DNA of 64,000 nt, taken from positions 1 to 64,000 of the forward strand of contig NZ_ATUD01000009.1 of assembly GCF_000420025.1 (NCBI RefSeq), in the 5' to 3' direction. This document shows, in pieces, positions 10,208-18,612 of this stretch. The stretch comes from Patulibacter americanus DSM 16676. GTDB lineage: Bacteria > Actinomycetota > Thermoleophilia > Solirubrobacterales > Solirubrobacteraceae. Every line of letters begins with the position of its first letter. Position 1 is the stretch's first letter. The position numbers and the translations under genes were made by a program. The notes beneath the pieces were generated by a model. The model did no database searches. It had not been told where the DNA came from and saw only the letters and a list, made by a program, of their open reading frames with translations.

Positions 10208-11653
10208 ATGAGCACCCCGAGGCCGCCGGCCGCCGACGCCGACCCCACCCGCGACCTCCCGGCTCGCGGCGACGAGCCGACCCGCGAGCAGCCCGCTCCC
10301 GCCGACGAGCCGACCCGCGAGCAGCAGCCCGCCTCGGACGACGCCACGCGGGAGGGGCCGCTGGGCGGCGCGCCGCCCGCCGCCGGCCCCGCGCCGGCTC
10401 GTCGCCGGTTCGATCCCCGCCGCCTGGCCGTGCAGGCCGGCACGGACTTCGGGCTGCTCGTCGCGGGCTTCGCCCTCGGCACGGCGTTCTTCACGATCGC
10501 GGTCACCCTCGTCTCGGTCTCGCTGGGCCTCCTGGTCCTCGTGGTCGGCGTCCCGATCGCCGCGGGCTCCGCCCTGGTCCTGCAGGGCTGCGCCGAGCTG
10601 GACCGCCGGCGCCTCGGCCTCGCGACGGACCGTCCGCTCGTCGCCGTGTACCGCCCGCTGCAGGGCACCCTCGTGGCCCGCACGCTCGGCACCCTCCGCG
10701 ACCCGCGCCGCTGGTTCGACGCCCTCTACCTCGTCGTGCAGTTCCCGCTCACGTTGGCGGGGTTCATCGCCACGGTCACGGGCTGGGCCGTCGCCCTCTA
10801 CTGCCTGGTCTATCCCGCCGTCTACGCGGTCCTCCCGGCCGACTGGGACGGCGGGCTGAACATCGGCGACTGGACCCCCGACACGTTCCTGGAGTCGCTG
10901 CTCGTGGTGCCCCTGGGCGTCGTCGCCGTCCCGCTGGCCTGGGGCATCTCGCGCCTGGCGATGGTCGCCCAGGTCGAGCTCGGCCGCCTGCTGCTCACGG
11001 ACGAGCGCGCGAAGCTCAACGCGCGGGTCTCGCGGCTCGAGGAGACCCGCGCCGGCGTCGTCGACGCGTCCTCCGCCGAGCTGCGCCGCATCGAGCGCGA
11101 CCTCCACGACGGCGCGCAGGCCCGCATGGTCGCCGTCGCGATGGACCTCGGCATGGCCGAGGAGCGGATGGAGGAGGACCCCGAGGCCGCCCGTCGGCTC
11201 GTCTCCGGTGCCCGCGTCGAGGCCCGCCGGGCGCTGGCCGAGATGCGCGACCTCGTGCGCGGCGTCGCCCCGTCCGTCCTCGCCGACCGCGGCCTCGACG
11301 CCGCGCTCGCGTCGCTCGCCGGCCGCAGCCGGGTGCCCGTGACGCTCGACGTCGACCTGGGGGAGCGCCCGCCCGCGTCCGTGGAGACCGCCGCCTACTT
11401 CGTCGTGGCGGAGGCGCTGACGAACGCCGCCAAGCACGCCGACGCCACCACCGTCACCGTCGTCGTCCTGCGCCACGGCGACGAGCTGCTCGTGCGGGTG
11501 ACGGACGACGGCGGGGGCGGGGCGACGGCCCGGCCCGGCGGCGGGCTCGCCGGCCTGCGCGACCGCGTCGCCGCGCTCGACGGCACCCTGACCATCACCA
11601 GCCCCGACGGGGGACCCACGACCGTGGCGGCTCGCTTCCCGTGCGCATCCTGA
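10208..11653 (+). CDS. Sensor histidine kinase, NarL-partner type (HisKA_3)
   Basis: A 481-residue membrane kinase. Residues 1-60 are a disordered Pro/Glu tail with three DEPTREQ-like repeats. Four or more membrane helices follow (about 80-280), resembling the putative-sensor domain of actinobacterial kinases. A coiled linker leads to the phospho-acceptor helix ERDLHDGAQARM and a HATPase_c domain (EALTNAAKHA, DDGGGGA, GGGLAGLRDRV). It phosphorylates the response regulator encoded immediately downstream; the two genes overlap by 13 nt. The ATG at 10208 lies 6 nt after CACGAT, a weak -10 at the spacing seen for leaderless genes here. The signal is unknown. Confidence 0.93.
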   Translation: MSTPRPPAADADPTRDLPARGDEPTREQPAPADEPTREQQPASDDATREGPLGGAPPAAGPAPARRRFDPRRLAVQAGTDFGLLVAGFALGTAFFTIAVTLVSVSLGLLVLVVGVPIAAGSALVLQGCAELDRRRLGLATDRPLVAVYRPLQGTLVARTLGTLRDPRRWFDALYLVVQFPLTLAGFIATVTGWAVALYCLVYPAVYAVLPADWDGGLNIGDWTPDTFLESLLVVPLGVVAVPLAWGISRLAMVAQVELGRLLLTDERAKLNARVSRLEETRAGVVDASSAELRRIERDLHDGAQARMVAVAMDLGMAEERMEEDPEAARRLVSGARVEARRALAEMRDLVRGVAPSVLADRGLDAALASLAGRSRVPVTLDVDLGERPPASVETAAYFVVAEALTNAAKHADATTVTVVVLRHGDELLVRVTDDGGGGATARPGGGLAGLRDRVAALDGTLTITSPDGGPTTVAARFPCAS

Positions 11654-12300
11654 TCGCCGAGGACCACGCGCTGCTGCGCGACGGCCTCACCCGCCTCATG
11701 CGCGACCACGGCCACGAGGTCGTGGCCGCGGTCGACACGGCCGACGACGTGCTGCGTCGCGGCCGGGCGCTGCGCCCAGACCTGGCGCTGCTCGACGTGC
11801 GCCTGCCGCCGACGTTCACGGACGAGGGCGTCCGCGCCGCACTCGAGCTCCGCGCGGCCCTGCCGGGACAGGCCGTGCTCCTGCTCTCGCAGTACGTCGA
11901 GCGCACCTACGCGCGCGAGCTGTTGGCCGACGGCGCCGGCGGCATCGGCTACCTGCTCAAGGACCGCGTGGCCGAGCCGGGCGAGTTCGTCCGCGCCTGT
12001 GAGCGCGTGGCCGGCGGCGGCACGGCGCTGGACCAGGAGGTCGTCGCGCAGCTGCTCGTCCGCCGCCGCGCGGGGGACAGCGTGCTGGCGCGCCTGACCC
12101 CGCGGGAGCGCGAGACGCTGGCGCTCATGGCCGAGGGCCGCTCCAACCGCGGCATCGCCGCCGCCCTCGTCGTCACGGAGGGTGCGGTGGAGAAGCACGT
12201 CACGAGCATCATGACCAAGCTCGACCTCGCCGCGACCCCGACGGACCACCGCCGGGTGCTGGCGGTCCTCGCGCTGCTGCGCGACGAGTCGGCGGGCTGA
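11641..12300 (+). CDS. LuxR/NarL-family response regulator
   Basis: A 219-residue regulator. The receiver domain begins RILIAEDHALLRDGL, with the phospho-acceptor Asp in LALLDVRLPP (about 54) and the conserved Lys in GYLLKDRV (about 105). The C-terminal HTH is LTPRERETLALMAEGRSN with VEKHVTSIMTKL, the GerE/LuxR recognition helix. GTG start at 11641, inside the kinase gene by 13 nt, so translation is coupled. The target genes are unknown; the PhnD-like gene 34 bp downstream is a candidate. Confidence 0.94.
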   Translation: MRILIAEDHALLRDGLTRLMRDHGHEVVAAVDTADDVLRRGRALRPDLALLDVRLPPTFTDEGVRAALELRAALPGQAVLLLSQYVERTYARELLADGAGGIGYLLKDRVAEPGEFVRACERVAGGGTALDQEVVAQLLVRRRAGDSVLARLTPRERETLALMAEGRSNRGIAAALVVTEGAVEKHVTSIMTKLDLAATPTDHRRVLAVLALLRDESAG

Positions 12301-12333
12301 CGCCCCGGCGCGCGACCCGGCATCCTCCCTGCC

Positions 12334-13302
12334 GTGACGCACCGCTCCTCCCGCGCCGTCCTCCGTGCCGTCGGCGCCGTGCTGGCGATCGCCGCGCTCG
12401 CCCTGGCGGGCGTCCTGGCCGCCGGGCCGGACCGCACCACCGCCGCGGGCACCACGACGGCCGCAGAGGGGGAGAAGGACACGAAGCGCTTCGCCGACGG
12501 CAGCTGCAGCGCCACCGCCGTGCGCTTCGGCGTGGTCCTCTCCCCGGGCGACGCCCAGGGCGCCGCCGCCGCCGGCCGCTTCGCCCACGACCTCTCCGAG
12601 GGCCTCGGCTGCGGCGCGGTCGTCGTCCCCTACGGCACGCAGGCCCAGCTCGTCACGGCCCTGGCGATGCACGAGGTCGAGATCGGCCAGCTCGATCCCG
12701 CCGCCGTCGTGGCGGCCGACCGCACCGTCGGCGCGTCCCCCGTCGCGGCCTACGCGGTCGACGAGGACAGCCCGGCCCGCACCGCCGCCCCCGGGCTGTG
12801 GGTGCCGCGCGACTCCGACGTGCGCCGCCTGGAGGACCTGGAGGGCGCGCGGATCGCGTTCGGTCCGCGTCTGACGTCGGGCGGCGACGTCGACCCCCGC
12901 GTGGCGCTCCTGGCCGCCGGCGTCCGGACGGGGGCACGCGGCGACACGAGCAGCACGTTCACGGACGGGGACCCGCAGGCACTCGACGCCCTGGAGTCCG
13001 GCGCGGCCGACGCGGCCGTCACCCGCGGACCCGTCGACGACCGCACGGCCCGCGGGCTGCGCCGGATCTGGACGGAGACGCCGCCGCTGGCCGACGTCGT
13101 CGTGCTGCGCCCGGGAATCCCGAACGCCGTGCGCCGGCTCATCCTCTTCGCCATCCGCGGCCTGCCCACGGCCTCCCTGGCTCCGCTCGCCGCGCGCCAG
13201 GGGATCGCGGAGCCCGCCCCGCTGACGTCCGTCCCCCTCGACCTCTACGCCCCGGTCGCCGAGCGCATCGACACGCTCACGGCCGCCGGCCTGCAGCCCT
13301 AG
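12334..13302 (+). CDS. PhnD-like periplasmic substrate-binding protein, orphan
   Basis: A 322-residue exported protein: signal segment in the first 35 residues, then a PhnD/phosphonate-type binding fold. Evidence is VRFGVVLSPGDAQGAAAAG, a Y-G-T-Q loop (VVPYGTQAQLVTALAMHEV), IGQLDPAAVVAADRTVG and an AAVTRGPVDDRT segment near residue 235. Such proteins usually deliver phosphonate, phosphite or similar anions to an ABC transporter, but no permease or ATPase gene is nearby. It may work with a distant transporter or as a sensor for the upstream two-component pair. The GTG start is 7 nt after CATCCT (12321-12326). Confidence 0.7.
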   Translation: MTHRSSRAVLRAVGAVLAIAALALAGVLAAGPDRTTAAGTTTAAEGEKDTKRFADGSCSATAVRFGVVLSPGDAQGAAAAGRFAHDLSEGLGCGAVVVPYGTQAQLVTALAMHEVEIGQLDPAAVVAADRTVGASPVAAYAVDEDSPARTAAPGLWVPRDSDVRRLEDLEGARIAFGPRLTSGGDVDPRVALLAAGVRTGARGDTSSTFTDGDPQALDALESGAADAAVTRGPVDDRTARGLRRIWTETPPLADVVVLRPGIPNAVRRLILFAIRGLPTASLAPLAARQGIAEPAPLTSVPLDLYAPVAERIDTLTAAGLQP

Positions 13303-13313
13303 GCCGGGTCGCG

Positions 13314-14225
13314 TCAGGCGGCGACGCCGCCCACGACCGAGGTCGACCAGTCCACGACCGCCGTCGGCTTGACGACGTGGCGGTTGAGGCCGAGCGCCTT
13401 GGGCTCCATGCCCAGCGCGAGGCCGACCATCTGGGGCAGGTGCAGCACGGGCATCTTCAGCTCCCGGCCGATGAGCTTGTTCACCCGCGGCTGCTGCATG
13501 TCGAGGTTGAGGTGGCAGAGCGGGCACGGCGTCACGAGGCAGTCCGCCTGCGCGTCCTTCGCGTCGGCGAGGTGCCGCCCGGCCTGACGGAACGACGTCT
13601 CCGCGTTCATGAGCGCCACGGGGAACCCGCAGCACTTCTGCGCTCCGGCGTACTCGATGACGGTGCCGCCGAGCGCCTCGATGACCTGCTCGAGGTACGT
13701 GTCGCGCGGGTGCTCCGGGTCGATCCCCGCGCGGTCGGCGGGCCGCACGATGTAGCACCCGTAGAAGGGCCCGACCTTCAGGTCGGTCAGCGGCCGACGC
13801 ACCCGGGAGCGCAGCTCGTCGAGCCCCAGCTCCTCCACGAGCACCCAGAGGAAGTTCTTGTTGACGATCCCGCGCTCGTACTCGAGGCCCTCGGGCCCCA
13901 GGTGGGCGTTGACCGTCGCCCGGTAGTCGGCACTGGCGTCCAGGCGGCTCTGGCACTCGCTCTGCGCGCCCTGACAGGTGGAGCAGATGTTCATCATCAG
14001 GTCCGCACCGCCGCGGATCTCCTCCTGCGCCAGCGCGAACGTGCGGGCGTTCAGGGTGTCGGCGAGCTCCTGGTTGTGCTCGGCGATGACGCCGGCGCCG
14101 CAGCAGCTCGCGCGGTCCAGCGGGACGAGCTCGATGTCGAGCGCGGGGGCGACCTGCGCCATCGCGCCGTGCAGCTCGGGGGCGAAGCCACGGCTCACGC
14201 AGCCGGGCCAGTAGGCGACCTTCAT
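13314..14225 (-). CDS. sdhE: CCG-domain (HdrB-like) subunit of a cytochrome-free complex II
   Basis: A 303-residue cytoplasmic protein with two complete cysteine-rich CCG domains. The first is YWPGC / ASCCGAG / ICSTC; the second is FYGCY / KCCGFP / PCPLC. This is the fold of heterodisulfide reductase HdrB and of SdhE in E-type succinate:quinone reductases, where it binds a non-cubane [4Fe-4S] cluster and anchors or couples the complex in place of cytochrome b. It is the last gene of the reverse operon (flavoprotein, Fe-S protein, this); two bases separate its ATG from the upstream stop codon. An electron-transfer role with quinone or a thiol pair is inferred. Confidence 0.85.
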   Translation of the reverse strand: MKVAYWPGCVSRGFAPELHGAMAQVAPALDIELVPLDRASCCGAGVIAEHNQELADTLNARTFALAQEEIRGGADLMMNICSTCQGAQSECQSRLDASADYRATVNAHLGPEGLEYERGIVNKNFLWVLVEELGLDELRSRVRRPLTDLKVGPFYGCYIVRPADRAGIDPEHPRDTYLEQVIEALGGTVIEYAGAQKCCGFPVALMNAETSFRQAGRHLADAKDAQADCLVTPCPLCHLNLDMQQPRVNKLIGRELKMPVLHLPQMVGLALGMEPKALGLNRHVVKPTAVVDWSTSVVGGVAA

Positions 14226-14227
14226 GG

Positions 14228-15415
14228 TCAGGACTCCGTCTCGGGGATCGCGTCCGCCGTGGACGCCTGGGGGCGGGGGGATCCGGTCTCGCCGAGCTGC
14301 TGGTCCTGGGTGCGGGGCGACTCGGCCGGCGTCTCCTCCTCGTCGGCCTGGGTGACGTAGAGGTTCAGCTCGACGCGCTCCTCGCGGGCGCCGACCTCGT
14401 CGTAGATCCGCCGGATCTGGTCCTGGTTCGGCGTCTTGTGGTGGATCAGCGCGGTCCTCGGCGTGACCTTGCGCCGCAGCAGCGCGGTCGCGACGACCGG
14501 CAACGAGCCCATGAGCTCCTGTGCGGTCTTCGGGTGCAGCTTGCCGCCCTTGGAGTCCGGGATGAGCTGGGCCTCGTTCAGCGTGCCCCACTTGCGCACG
14601 TGGTCGACGATCGCGTGCTCGTGGCGGGAGCCGTCGTTCTTGTCGACGATGTCGTGGTCCTGCGAGGCGATCCGCCGCAGCCGCATGATCTGGTTCATCG
14701 GGGCGACGCCCTTCGGGCACGCCTCGATGCACTTGAAGCAGTGGGTGCAGTCGTAGATCCCGTGCGGGTCGTTCGCCAGGTCCTCGAGGCGCTCCTCGTG
14801 CTTCGCGTCGCGCGGGTCGCCGACGAAGCGGTAGGCCTTCGCGAGCGCGGCGGGGCCAATGAACAGCGGGTCGACCTCCATGGAGAGGCAGTCCGAGACG
14901 CAGGCGCCGCACTGGATGCAGGCCATCGCCTGGGTCACGTCGACCATCGCCTCGCGGGGGACGACGTGCTCCTTCTCCGGCATCGGCTCCTGGGGCAGCA
15001 ACCACGGCGTCACGCGCCGCTGCTTCTTCCAGTGGACCGCGTCCATGTCGACGATGAGGTCCTTGATCACGGGCATGTTGCCCATGGGCTCGACCGTGAT
15101 CGTCCCGTCCTTCGAGCGCTCCAGCGCGGATTCGAGGTGCGTGTTGCACGCCAGCCCCGGCCGGCCGTTGATCCGGGTGCCGCACGATCCGCAGATCGCG
15201 GCGCGGCAGGAGCAGCGGATGCCGATGGAGCCGTCCGTGTCGCCCTTCGCCTGCAGGATCCCCTCGAGCACGGAGCGGTGGGGCTCGAGGTGGACGACGA
15301 ACTCCTCCCAGTAGGGCGCCTCGCCCGATTCGGGGTCGAACCGGCGCAGCCGCAGCGTGTAGTCCCGCGGCAGCGCCTCGGCGGCCTCGGTGGTGGGCTT
15401 CTCCGTCGTGGCCAT
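14228..15415 (-). CDS. sdhB: Succinate dehydrogenase/fumarate reductase iron-sulfur subunit, E-type-like
   Basis: A 395-residue Fe-S protein, longer than the usual 230-260. The N-terminal [2Fe-2S] domain has C70-x4-C75-x2-C78-x11-C90. The ferredoxin domain has [12 protein letters not shown] and DCTHCFKCIEACPKG. The extra 120-residue C-terminal tail ends in an acidic, probably disordered stretch. It passes electrons between the flavoprotein and the CCG subunit. The ATG overlaps the sdhA stop by 1 nt (TGATG). The extended tail resembles Fe-S subunits of thiol:fumarate reductase-like or E-type complexes more than standard SdhB. Confidence 0.92.
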   Translation of the reverse strand: MATTEKPTTEAAEALPRDYTLRLRRFDPESGEAPYWEEFVVHLEPHRSVLEGILQAKGDTDGSIGIRCSCRAAICGSCGTRINGRPGLACNTHLESALERSKDGTITVEPMGNMPVIKDLIVDMDAVHWKKQRRVTPWLLPQEPMPEKEHVVPREAMVDVTQAMACIQCGACVSDCLSMEVDPLFIGPAALAKAYRFVGDPRDAKHEERLEDLANDPHGIYDCTHCFKCIEACPKGVAPMNQIMRLRRIASQDHDIVDKNDGSRHEHAIVDHVRKWGTLNEAQLIPDSKGGKLHPKTAQELMGSLPVVATALLRRKVTPRTALIHHKTPNQDQIRRIYDEVGAREERVELNLYVTQADEEETPAESPRTQDQQLGETGSPRPQASTADAIPETES

Positions 15416-17118
15416 CAGTACGTCCGCTCCATGGGCTGCCATTGCGTGAACGTGATCGGCGCGCGGCCGACCTCGCCGGGCGCCTCGGCGCCCTCGCCGT
15501 CCTGCTGGACGGTCAGGTGGAAGAGCCAGTTCTCGTCGTCGCGATCCGGGAAGTCCGTCCGCGAGTGCGCCCCGCGCGACTCCTTGCGCTCGAGCGCGGA
15601 GAGGGTGATCGCCTCGGCGCAGTCGAGCATGAACCCGAGCTCGAGCGCCCCGAGCACGTCCTGGTTGAAGACGGTGCCCTTGTCGTCGATGTAGGCGCTG
15701 CGGGCCTCCTCCTGGAGACGCAGGACGATGTCGTGCGCCTTCGTCATGCCCTCCTCGTCGCGGAAGACGGCGCAGTACTGGTTCAGGGTCGTGCCGAGCT
15801 CGTCCTTGATCGCCGAGATCCGCCGGCCCGTGCGCGGCCGGTCGACGATCCGCCGGATCCGCCGCTCGTCGTCGCGCAGCTGGGCCTCCGAGACCTCCGG
15901 CATCCGCATCTCGCCGGCCACCGCAGCGGCGTGCTGGCCTGCGCGGCGGCCGAAGATCAGCGTGTCGAGCAGCGAGTTGGCCCCGAGCCGGTTGCCCCCG
16001 TGGACCGAGACGCAGGCGACCTCGCCCGCGGCGTAGAGCCCGGGCACGTCGGTCTCGCCGTTCACGTCCGTCTTGACGCCGCCCATCGTGTAGTGCTGGC
16101 CGGGCCGCACGGGGATCGGCTCGCGGGTGATGTCGATGCCGGCGAAGTCGCGGCCGAGGTTCACGATCTCGCGCAGGGACTCCAGGATCCGGTTGCGCGG
16201 GACGACGGTGACGTCGAGGAAGACCCCGTCCTTGTGGGGGCCGATCCCGCGACCGGCGTTGATCTCCTTCTGCCCGGCGCGGGAGACGACGTCGCGGGAG
16301 GCGAGCTCCATCTTGTTCGGCGCATCGGTCTGCATGAACCGCTCGCCGTCCGCGTTGAGCAGGTGCGCGCCCTCGCCGCGGGCGCCCTCCGTGATCAGGA
16401 ACCCGTTGGCCACCAGGGTCGTCGGGTGGTACTGGATCATCTCCATGTCCATGAGCCGGGCCCCGGCGCGGTAGGCCAGCGACATCCCGTCGCCCGTGCA
16501 GATCAGGCCGTTCGTCGTCGGCTTGAAGGCCTGCCCGACGCCGCCGGTGGCGAGGATCACGGTCTTGGCGACGAACGTCCGCATCTCGCCCGTGCGGATG
16601 TCGCGGGCCACGCAGCCCACGCAGCGGCCCGAGTCGTCGCGCAGCAGCGAGGTGTTGAACCACTCCTCGTACCGGTCGACGGTGGCGGAGTGCTTCATGA
16701 GCTGCTCGTAGAGCACGTGCAGGATCGCCTGGCCCGTGATGTCGGCGACGTAGGCGGTCCGCTTCATGGACGCCCCGCCGAAGGCGCGGAGGTCGAGGTG
16801 GCCCGTGTCGTCCCGGTGGAACGTCACCCCGATGTGCTCGAGGTGGATGATCTCGTCCGGGGCCTCGGAGGTCATGATCTCGATGGCGTCCTGGTCGCCC
16901 AGGTAGTCCGAGCCCTTCACGGTGTCGAACGCGTGGGAGCGCCAGTCGTCCTGCGGGTTCATCGCCGCGTTGATCCCGCCGGCGGCCGCGACGGAGTGCG
17001 AGCGGACGGGGTGGACCTTGCTCAGGATCGCCACGGTGGCGCCGGATTCGGCCGCAGCCAGCGCTGCGCGCTGTCCGGCCAGACCCGCCCCGATGATCAG
17101 GACGTCGTGTGCAGGCAT
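15415..17118 (-). CDS. sdhA: Succinate dehydrogenase/fumarate reductase flavoprotein, first system
   Basis: A 567-residue FAD enzyme. It has the N-terminal dinucleotide fold LIIGAGLAGQRAALAAAESG, the FAD-histidine region SHSVAAAGGINAA, the substrate motif QYHPTTLVANGFLITEGARG and HYTMGGVKTD. Together these make it a complete SdhA/FrdA/NadB-type catalytic subunit. It is only distantly similar to the second flavoprotein at 18609, which is longer and of the Bacteroidetes/Wolinella-like B type. The reading direction in the cell (succinate oxidation or fumarate reduction) cannot be told from sequence. Good RBS (gaggagg, about 5 nt before ATG); a TAGGGT promoter lies at 17164-17169, giving a leader of about 40 nt. 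Confidence 0.95.
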   Translation of the reverse strand: MPAHDVLIIGAGLAGQRAALAAAESGATVAILSKVHPVRSHSVAAAGGINAAMNPQDDWRSHAFDTVKGSDYLGDQDAIEIMTSEAPDEIIHLEHIGVTFHRDDTGHLDLRAFGGASMKRTAYVADITGQAILHVLYEQLMKHSATVDRYEEWFNTSLLRDDSGRCVGCVARDIRTGEMRTFVAKTVILATGGVGQAFKPTTNGLICTGDGMSLAYRAGARLMDMEMIQYHPTTLVANGFLITEGARGEGAHLLNADGERFMQTDAPNKMELASRDVVSRAGQKEINAGRGIGPHKDGVFLDVTVVPRNRILESLREIVNLGRDFAGIDITREPIPVRPGQHYTMGGVKTDVNGETDVPGLYAAGEVACVSVHGGNRLGANSLLDTLIFGRRAGQHAAAVAGEMRMPEVSEAQLRDDERRIRRIVDRPRTGRRISAIKDELGTTLNQYCAVFRDEEGMTKAHDIVLRLQEEARSAYIDDKGTVFNQDVLGALELGFMLDCAEAITLSALERKESRGAHSRTDFPDRDDENWLFHLTVQQDGEGAEAPGEVGRAPITFTQWQPMERTY

Positions 17119-17163
17119 GGGCCTCCTCGGGGGTGGAGTGGACGGTGTCCGGGAACCGGCTCG

Positions 17164-17169
17164 ACCCTA
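17164..17169 (-). promoter_or_regulatory. -10 box of the cytochrome-free complex II operon
   Basis: ACCCTA on the + strand reads TAGGGT on the reverse strand. It predicts a transcription start near 17157 and a leader of about 40 nt carrying the sdhA ribosome binding site. Confidence 0.6.
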
Positions 17170-17183
17170 CATCGGCCGTGTGG

Positions 17184-17208
17184 CGGTGGGGGAGAACTTC
17201 CCCCACCG
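17184..17208. promoter_or_regulatory. 25-bp palindrome upstream of the reverse complex II promoter
   Basis: Perfect 10-bp inverted arms (cggtggggga / tcccccaccg) around a 5-nt centre. Its centre is about 39 bp upstream of the predicted start of transcription, over the -35 region, so it is placed to act as an operator. The regulator is unknown. Confidence 0.5.
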
Positions 17209-17772
17209 TGCACGCCTCGACCCCACCGGTCGATCCGGCCGGCGGGTGGGCGTCGCGGCGTCCTTCGGCGGGGCCCGAGCCGCCGGGGGACGGTGCGGAA
17301 CCGGCCTCCAAGGCACGTTGCGCGGCGCGGCGCCCGACGTGCCGACGCCGGCGGCCCCGCGCGGGGAGCGGTGCGCCCGGCGAGGGGCACCCGTATACGC
17401 ACCGCGCAACGGTGACGAAGAACCGGTGGGCGGTATTATGGGTAGTGCTGCTACCGGCAGGTAGGGGTGCGCGACCCAGGCGTGGGGGGGGAGTCGCCGT
17501 GGTGGTGTGCGTATTTGTTGTGACAACGCGGTCCTGTGGTCGCCGGCCTCGCGTCCGGGGCGACGGCTTCCCCGCCAGGCGGCGGAGTCCGATCGCCGGT
17601 GTGGACGGGGCACACGCGGCTGTTCGGACCGGAGAGCCTGCGTCGCGGGACGGGTCCGGCGAGACCCCCCCGATGTGGCGGGCGGGGCGAGATCCCGGAT
17701 GACGGGTGCCCTAAACCATGAGGTATCGTGCGCGCGCCGCCGCGCGTGTTCAAGGCACGTTCGCGGGGTGGG

Positions 17773-17788
17773 TGTGATCGCCGTCACG
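17773..17788 (+). promoter_or_regulatory. CRP/GlxR-type binding site
   Basis: TGTGA-N6-TCACG matches the CRP/FNR-family consensus TGTGA-N6-TCACA at 9 of 10 positions. The centre (17780.5) is about 61 bp upstream of the predicted sdhC transcription start, the classic class I activator position. GlxR, the actinobacterial CRP, is known to act on sdhCAB in Corynebacterium. Confidence 0.55.
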
Positions 17789-17828
17789 CACGTCGGGCAG
17801 GGTGGGGTCGTGTTCGCGGGACGCGGCG

Positions 17829-17834
17829 TAGACT
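17829..17834 (+). promoter_or_regulatory. -10 box of sdhCAB
   Basis: TAGACT ends 10 nt before the GTG start of sdhC, so the transcript would have almost no leader. Confidence 0.55.
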
Positions 17835-17844
17835 CCGCCTGGCT

Positions 17845-18612
17845 GTGGCGACTCAAGAGGCTCAACGACGCAGGCGCACGTGGATCGGGGAGGCGTGGGA
17901 CTCCAACGTCGGCAAGAAGGTGATCGTCGCGGTCACCGGCATCGCCCTCGTCGGCTACGTCGTCCTCCACATGCTGGGGAACCTGACGACGCTGCTGGGC
18001 CCCGGTGACGGATCTCCGCAGATCAACGCCTACGGCGAGTGGCTCCGGGACTTCGGCGCCCCGCTGCTGCCGCACGCGATGGTCATCTGGGTCGTCCGGA
18101 TCATCCTGCTCGTCGCGCTGATCGTCCACATCGTCGGCGTCTTCCAGCTCACGCAGCGCAACCGCGCGGCCCGGCCCGCCGGCTACCCCGCCAAGCGGAT
18201 CGGGCGCTCCTGGGCGGCGCGCACGATGCGCCTGACCGGCCCGCTGCTGCTGCTCTTCATCATCTTCCACATCCTGCACTTCACGGTGCTGGCGATCGAC
18301 GTCACGCCGCTGCGCGAGGGCGAGATCTACGAGAACCTCTACGGCGCGTTCCAGAAGTGGTACTTCGTCCTGCTGTACCTGGCCGCGATCGCCTCGCTCG
18401 GGTACCACCTGCGCCACGGCGTCTGGAGCCTCTTCCAGACCCTCGGCCTCGACCGCCCGGCCCGCAACCCGTACCTGCGCCACGGCGCGACGGCGTTGTC
18501 CGTCGTGGTCTGCCTCGGCTTCGCGGTCATCCCGCTGGCGTTCTTCACGGGCGCCCTGCCCGAGCCGGTGTCCGGGCCCAGCGCCCATGTCGCGACGGAG
18601 GTCGCCCGATGA
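17845..18612 (+). CDS. sdhC: Succinate dehydrogenase cytochrome b subunit (B-type)
   Basis: A 255-residue membrane protein with five predicted helices, as in B-type complex II anchors, which bind two hemes and quinone. Candidate heme-ligand histidines lie in the helices: [28 protein letters not shown] and [10 protein letters not shown]. The N-terminal [11 protein letters not shown] segment is typical of this family. The GTG start was chosen because it gives the conserved N-terminus and sits just after TAGACT. It overlaps sdhA by 4 nt (ATGA). The CRP-type site upstream suggests control by carbon or cAMP state. Confidence 0.93.
   Translation: MATQEAQRRRRTWIGEAWDSNVGKKVIVAVTGIALVGYVVLHMLGNLTTLLGPGDGSPQINAYGEWLRDFGAPLLPHAMVIWVVRIILLVALIVHIVGVFQLTQRNRAARPAGYPAKRIGRSWAARTMRLTGPLLLLFIIFHILHFTVLAIDVTPLREGEIYENLYGAFQKWYFVLLYLAAIASLGYHLRHGVWSLFQTLGLDRPARNPYLRHGATALSVVVCLGFAVIPLAFFTGALPEPVSGPSAHVATEVAR

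Larger units (their letters stand above)
17119..17844. other. 726-bp control region between two divergent complex II operons
   Basis: No convincing gene. It holds, in order: a TAGGGT promoter for the reverse operon (17164-17169) with a 25-bp palindrome behind it (17184-17208); a very GC-rich stretch; an unusually AT-rich patch with TATTAT (17434-17439) and three alternating 5-bp arms (17441-17464); the palindrome GTTGTGACAAC (17517-17527); a TATCGT box (17724-17729); a CRP-type site (17773-17788); and the TAGACT box of sdhC (17829-17834). Confidence 0.6.

Noticed and set aside
14228..17311. Long open frames opposite or out of frame with sdhA and sdhB
   Set aside because: They are shadows produced by high GC; the composition is Arg/Gly/Pro-rich without domains, while the other frame has complete enzymes.
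17517..17527. GTTGTGACAAC as a CRP site
   Set aside because: A perfect palindrome, but half-site spacing is wrong for TGTGA-N6-TCACA; recorded only as part of the control region.
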